Below are positions 59,556-64,000 of a DNA stretch of 64,000 bases, in pieces. The DNA is from Pelomonas sp047654785 (GTDB lineage: Bacteria; Pseudomonadota; Gammaproteobacteria; Burkholderiales; Burkholderiaceae_C): NCBI RefSeq assembly GCF_047654785.1, contig NZ_JASGKQ010000003.1:1426001-1490000 (forward strand), given 5' to 3'. The notes below the pieces were generated by a model, which was not told where the DNA came from, searched no databases, and saw nothing but the letters and a program-made list of their open reading frames with translations. Each line of letters starts with the position of its first letter. The first letter of the stretch is position 1. The translations under genes were made by a program, and so were the position numbers.

Positions 59556-61034
59556 TCAGGCCGGGATCTTGCTGAGCGCCACGTGGCGGAGCAGCTCGGT
59601 GACCGAGTGGTGCATCACGTCGGTGAAGGGCTTGGGATACAGGCCCATGTACAGCGTGGCGACGGCCAGGATGGCGAGCATCACGAATTCGCGCGTGTTG
59701 ATGTCGGTCAGCGCGCGCACGTCGTCGTTGGCGATGTCGCCGAAGTAGACGCGCTTGACCATCCACAGCGTGTAGGCGGCGCCGAAGATCAGCGCCGTGG
59801 CGGCCACGCCGCCCAGCCAGAAGTTGTGGTTGACGGTGCCGAGGATGACCATCCATTCGCCGACGAAGCCGGCCGTGGCCGGCAGGCCGCAGTTGGCCAT
59901 GCCGAAGAACACGGCGAAGGCGGCGAACTTGGGCATGGTGTTGACCACGCCGCCATAGGACGCGATCTCGCGCGAGTGCACGCGGTCGTAGAGCACGCCG
60001 ATGCACAGGAACATCGCGCCCGACACGAAGCCGTGGGCGATCATCTGCACCAGGCCGCCGGCCACGCCCAGCTCGTTGAAGATGAAGAAGCCCAGCGTGA
60101 CGAAGCCCATGTGCGCGATGGACGAGTAGGCCACCAGCTTCTTCATGTCCTTCTGCACCAGCGCGACCAGGCCGATGTAGACGACGGCGATCAGCGACAT
60201 CGTGATGATGAGCCAGGACCATTCGCGCGCGGCGTCCGGCGCGATCGGCAGCGAGAAGCGCAGGAAGCCGTAGCAGCCCAGCTTCAGCATGATGGCCGCC
60301 AGCACGACGGAGCCGCCGGTGGGCGCCTCGACGTGGGCGTCCGGCAGCCAGGTGTGCACCGGCCACATCGGCACCTTGACCGAGAACGCGGCCAGGAAGG
60401 CGAAGAACAGCCAGGTCTGCGCGGTGCCGGACAGCGGCAGCTCGTGCCAGGTCTGGATGTCGAAGCTGCCGCCGGGCACCTGCGAGTACAGGTAGAGCAG
60501 CGCCACCAGCATCAGCAGCGAGCCGGCCAGCGTGTACAGGAAGAACTTGAAGGCCGCGTAGACGCGGTTCGGGCCGCCCCAGACGCCGATGATGATGTAC
60601 ATCGGGATCAGCGTGGCCTCGAAGAACACGTAGAACAGCATGCCGTCCAGCGCGGCGAACACGCCGACCATCAGGCCCGACAGGATCAGGAACGCGCCCA
60701 TGTACTGGTGCACGCGCTGCTCCACCACTTCCCAGGCGGCGATGACGACGATGACGGTGATGAAGGCCGTCAGCGGCACGAACCACATCGAGATGCCGTC
60801 CACGCCCAGGTGGTAGCGGATGTTGAACCGCTCGATCCAGGCATGGTTCTCGACGAACTGCATCGCCGCCGTGCCGGTGTCGAAGCCGGTGATCACCGGG
60901 ATGGTGACGAGGAAGCTCGCCACCGCCGCCACCAGCGCCAGCCAGCGCACGGCATGGGCCTGTTCGTCACGCCCGACCGCCAGCAGCAGCGCGCCGCAGA
61001 CGATGGGCAGGAAAATCGCAAGACTCAGCAACAT
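59556..61034 (-). CDS. nuoM: NADH-quinone oxidoreductase subunit NuoM
   Basis: Antiporter-like membrane subunit of complex I, 492 residues. It has the Glu of FFEATLIPMYIIIGVWGG, the Lys of FSVKVPMWPVHTWLPDAHVEAPTGG and Lys/His-containing KLVAYSSIAHMGFVTLG. The start MLLSLAIFLP is the family N-terminus; an upstream extension in frame runs through nuoL in another frame. It lies between nuoL and nuoN in the operon, 20-21 bases from each. Confidence 0.97.
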   Translation of the reverse strand: MLLSLAIFLPIVCGALLLAVGRDEQAHAVRWLALVAAVASFLVTIPVITGFDTGTAAMQFVENHAWIERFNIRYHLGVDGISMWFVPLTAFITVIVVIAAWEVVEQRVHQYMGAFLILSGLMVGVFAALDGMLFYVFFEATLIPMYIIIGVWGGPNRVYAAFKFFLYTLAGSLLMLVALLYLYSQVPGGSFDIQTWHELPLSGTAQTWLFFAFLAAFSVKVPMWPVHTWLPDAHVEAPTGGSVVLAAIMLKLGCYGFLRFSLPIAPDAAREWSWLIITMSLIAVVYIGLVALVQKDMKKLVAYSSIAHMGFVTLGFFIFNELGVAGGLVQMIAHGFVSGAMFLCIGVLYDRVHSREIASYGGVVNTMPKFAAFAVFFGMANCGLPATAGFVGEWMVILGTVNHNFWLGGVAATALIFGAAYTLWMVKRVYFGDIANDDVRALTDINTREFVMLAILAVATLYMGLYPKPFTDVMHHSVTELLRHVALSKIPA

Positions 61035-61054
61035 TCTTGTTCTCCGCCTCGCGT

Positions 61055-63094
<2,040 letters not shown>

Positions 63095-63101
63095 CTGGTG
63101 C

Positions 63102-63422
63102 TTATCCCTTCAGCGCGTCGAGCTCTTCGACGTTGATGCTGGCGCGGTTGCGGAACAGCACGACCAGGATGGCCAGGCCGATGGCCGACTCGGCCGCCGC
63201 GACGGTCAGGATGAAGAACACGAAGACCTGGCCCGCCATGTCGCCCAGGTAGTGCGAGAAAGCGACGAAGTTCATGTTGACCGCCAGCAGCATCAGCTCG
63301 ATGGCCATCAACAGCACGATCAGGTTCTTGCGGTTCAGGAAGATGCCGATCACCGACAGCGCGAACAGCATCGCGCCCAGCGTCAGGAAATGTCCCAGGG
63401 TCAATCCAGCGGCGCCGGTCAT
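63102..63422 (-). CDS. nuoK: NADH-quinone oxidoreductase subunit NuoK
   Basis: Small membrane subunit of complex I, 106 residues, with three helices. LTLGHFLTLGAMLFALSVIG starts the first helix; the channel Glu lies in LLMAIELMLLAVNMNFVAF, and a second Glu in AAAESAIGLAILVVLFRN. The start MTGAAG overlaps the nuoJ stop by four bases. The five extra N-terminal residues before the usual start do not affect motifs. Confidence 0.97.
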   Translation of the reverse strand: MTGAAGLTLGHFLTLGAMLFALSVIGIFLNRKNLIVLLMAIELMLLAVNMNFVAFSHYLGDMAGQVFVFFILTVAAAESAIGLAILVVLFRNRASINVEELDALKG

Positions 63423-64000
63423 GCCTGGCCTCCTTCGGTGGGTGCGGCCGCCGGCGCTGCGGCAGCAGCGGCCGGTGCGGCGACGGTCGGCGCCATCTTG
63501 ACGATGCGCAGCCGGTCGGCCTTGGTGACCTTGACCTGCTCGGACGGGTCCATCGCGCGCGAATCCTTGCGGCGGCGCAGCGTCAGCGCGATGGCGGCGA
63601 CGATGGCGACCAGCAGCAGCACGGCGGCGATCTGCAGCGGGTAGAGGTAGTTCGTGTAGATCTCGATGCCCAGCAGCTTGGTGTTGCCGAGCTGGAGCTG
63701 CTCGGGCGTCGCGGCCGGCGCCTCGGCGAGCTGGAAGCCGCCCATCAGCACGATGCCCATCTCGAACGCGATCAGCGCGCCGACGATGGCCGCCAGCGGC
63801 AGGTGCTTCCAGAAGCCCTCGCGCAGGCTGTCCGAGTTCAGGTCCAGCATCATGACGACGAACAGGAACAGCACCATGACGGCGCCGATGTAGACCAGCA
63901 CCAGCGCGATCGCGAGGAACTCGGCCTTCAGCAGCATCCAGATGCACGATGCGGTGAAGAACGACAGGATCAGGAACAGCGCCGCGTGCACGGTGCTGCG
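63419..64000 (-). CDS. nuoJ: NADH-quinone oxidoreductase subunit NuoJ, C-terminal part
   Basis: The start lies beyond the right edge; 193 residues are present, beginning RSTVHAALFLILSFF. Helices 2-5 of NuoJ are visible: KAEFLAIALVLVYIGAVMVL with the conserved Tyr of the mobile TM3, FVVMMLDLNSD, and two later helices. The C-terminus is long and Ala/Pro-rich (APAAAAAAPAAAP), a variable feature. A GTG codon at 63991 is internal, since the family has about 30 residues before it. It belongs to the same leftward nuo operon. Confidence 0.96.
   Translation of the reverse strand, partial: RSTVHAALFLILSFFTASCIWMLLKAEFLAIALVLVYIGAVMVLFLFVVMMLDLNSDSLREGFWKHLPLAAIVGALIAFEMGIVLMGGFQLAEAPAATPEQLQLGNTKLLGIEIYTNYLYPLQIAAVLLLVAIVAAIALTLRRRKDSRAMDPSEQVKVTKADRLRIVKMAPTVAAPAAAAAAPAAAPTEGGQA

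Overview
The window is about 70% G+C and densely coded. It looks like chromosome from a betaproteobacterium of the order Burkholderiales, perhaps the Rubrivivax/Leptothrix/Roseateles group. The basis is gene order typical of that order (nuoJKLMN followed by DUF2818 and a NUDIX hydrolase; a ZipA-like gene coupled to smc; dapC-dapD; gcvTHP-sdaA), NAD-dependent LigA, and three PEP-CTERM proteins, which imply an exosortase system elsewhere. There is no rRNA, tRNA, CRISPR array, prophage or insertion sequence, and no gene-free stretch longer than 300 bases.

Layout. 1-2.7 kb: start of an MFS drug exporter and an EmrA-like adaptor on the minus strand, with a divergent LysR regulator. 2.8-8 kb: PEP-CTERM GDSL esterase, ligA, a tiny conserved-looking ORF, a Fic protein and a CorC/YtfL-type membrane protein. 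8-20.4 kb: ZipA-like protein and smc (minus); queF, a PAS-GGDEF cyclase, dapC-dapD, a PilU-type ATPase, prmB and a YheS-type ABC-F protein (plus). 20.4-22.6 kb: ohr and a coupled lipid A pair (LpxL-like acyltransferase, LpxO hydroxylase). 22.7-31 kb: the glycine cleavage operon behind a tandem glycine riboswitch, with one PIN-domain toxin-antitoxin pair upstream and another between gcvP and sdaA, then an NRDE protein. 31-35 kb: aroC, a CBS protein, MetY, an alpha/beta hydrolase and an Mpo1-like protein. 35-40.5 kb: a GH46-like chitosanase, MipA/OmpV, the threonine-to-glycine pair tdh-kbl, and a divergent XRE-cupin regulator facing a perfect 16-bp palindrome. 40.5-41 kb: decayed HTH and toxin-antitoxin genes.

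41.2-49.4 kb holds the most distinctive locus, probably devoted to zinc: two PEP-CTERM proteins (one resembling the All3515 Zur-repressed family), a secreted 546-residue protein with four Cys-rich tandem repeats, a ZnuD-like TonB receptor with a His-rich loop, a 722-residue lipoprotein of unknown function and a Fur/Zur-type repressor. Three related palindromes built on GCAA/TTGC arms lie in its promoter regions. 49.4-64 kb: YihY, DUF2069, a GlcD-type FAD oxidoreductase, an RND pump with its adaptor, a NUDIX hydrolase, DUF2818 and nuoN-M-L-K-J (nuoJ cut by the window edge).

Metabolic theme. Tdh and Kbl convert threonine to glycine, the GCV system oxidises glycine under riboswitch control, and SdaA drains serine to pyruvate. 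The proposed zinc locus would capture Zn(II) at the cell surface (secreted His-rich proteins), move it through ZnuD, and be controlled by the nearby Zur. The protein families are recognised from the sequence; the zinc regulon and the roles of the two unfamiliar secreted proteins and the lipoprotein are inference.
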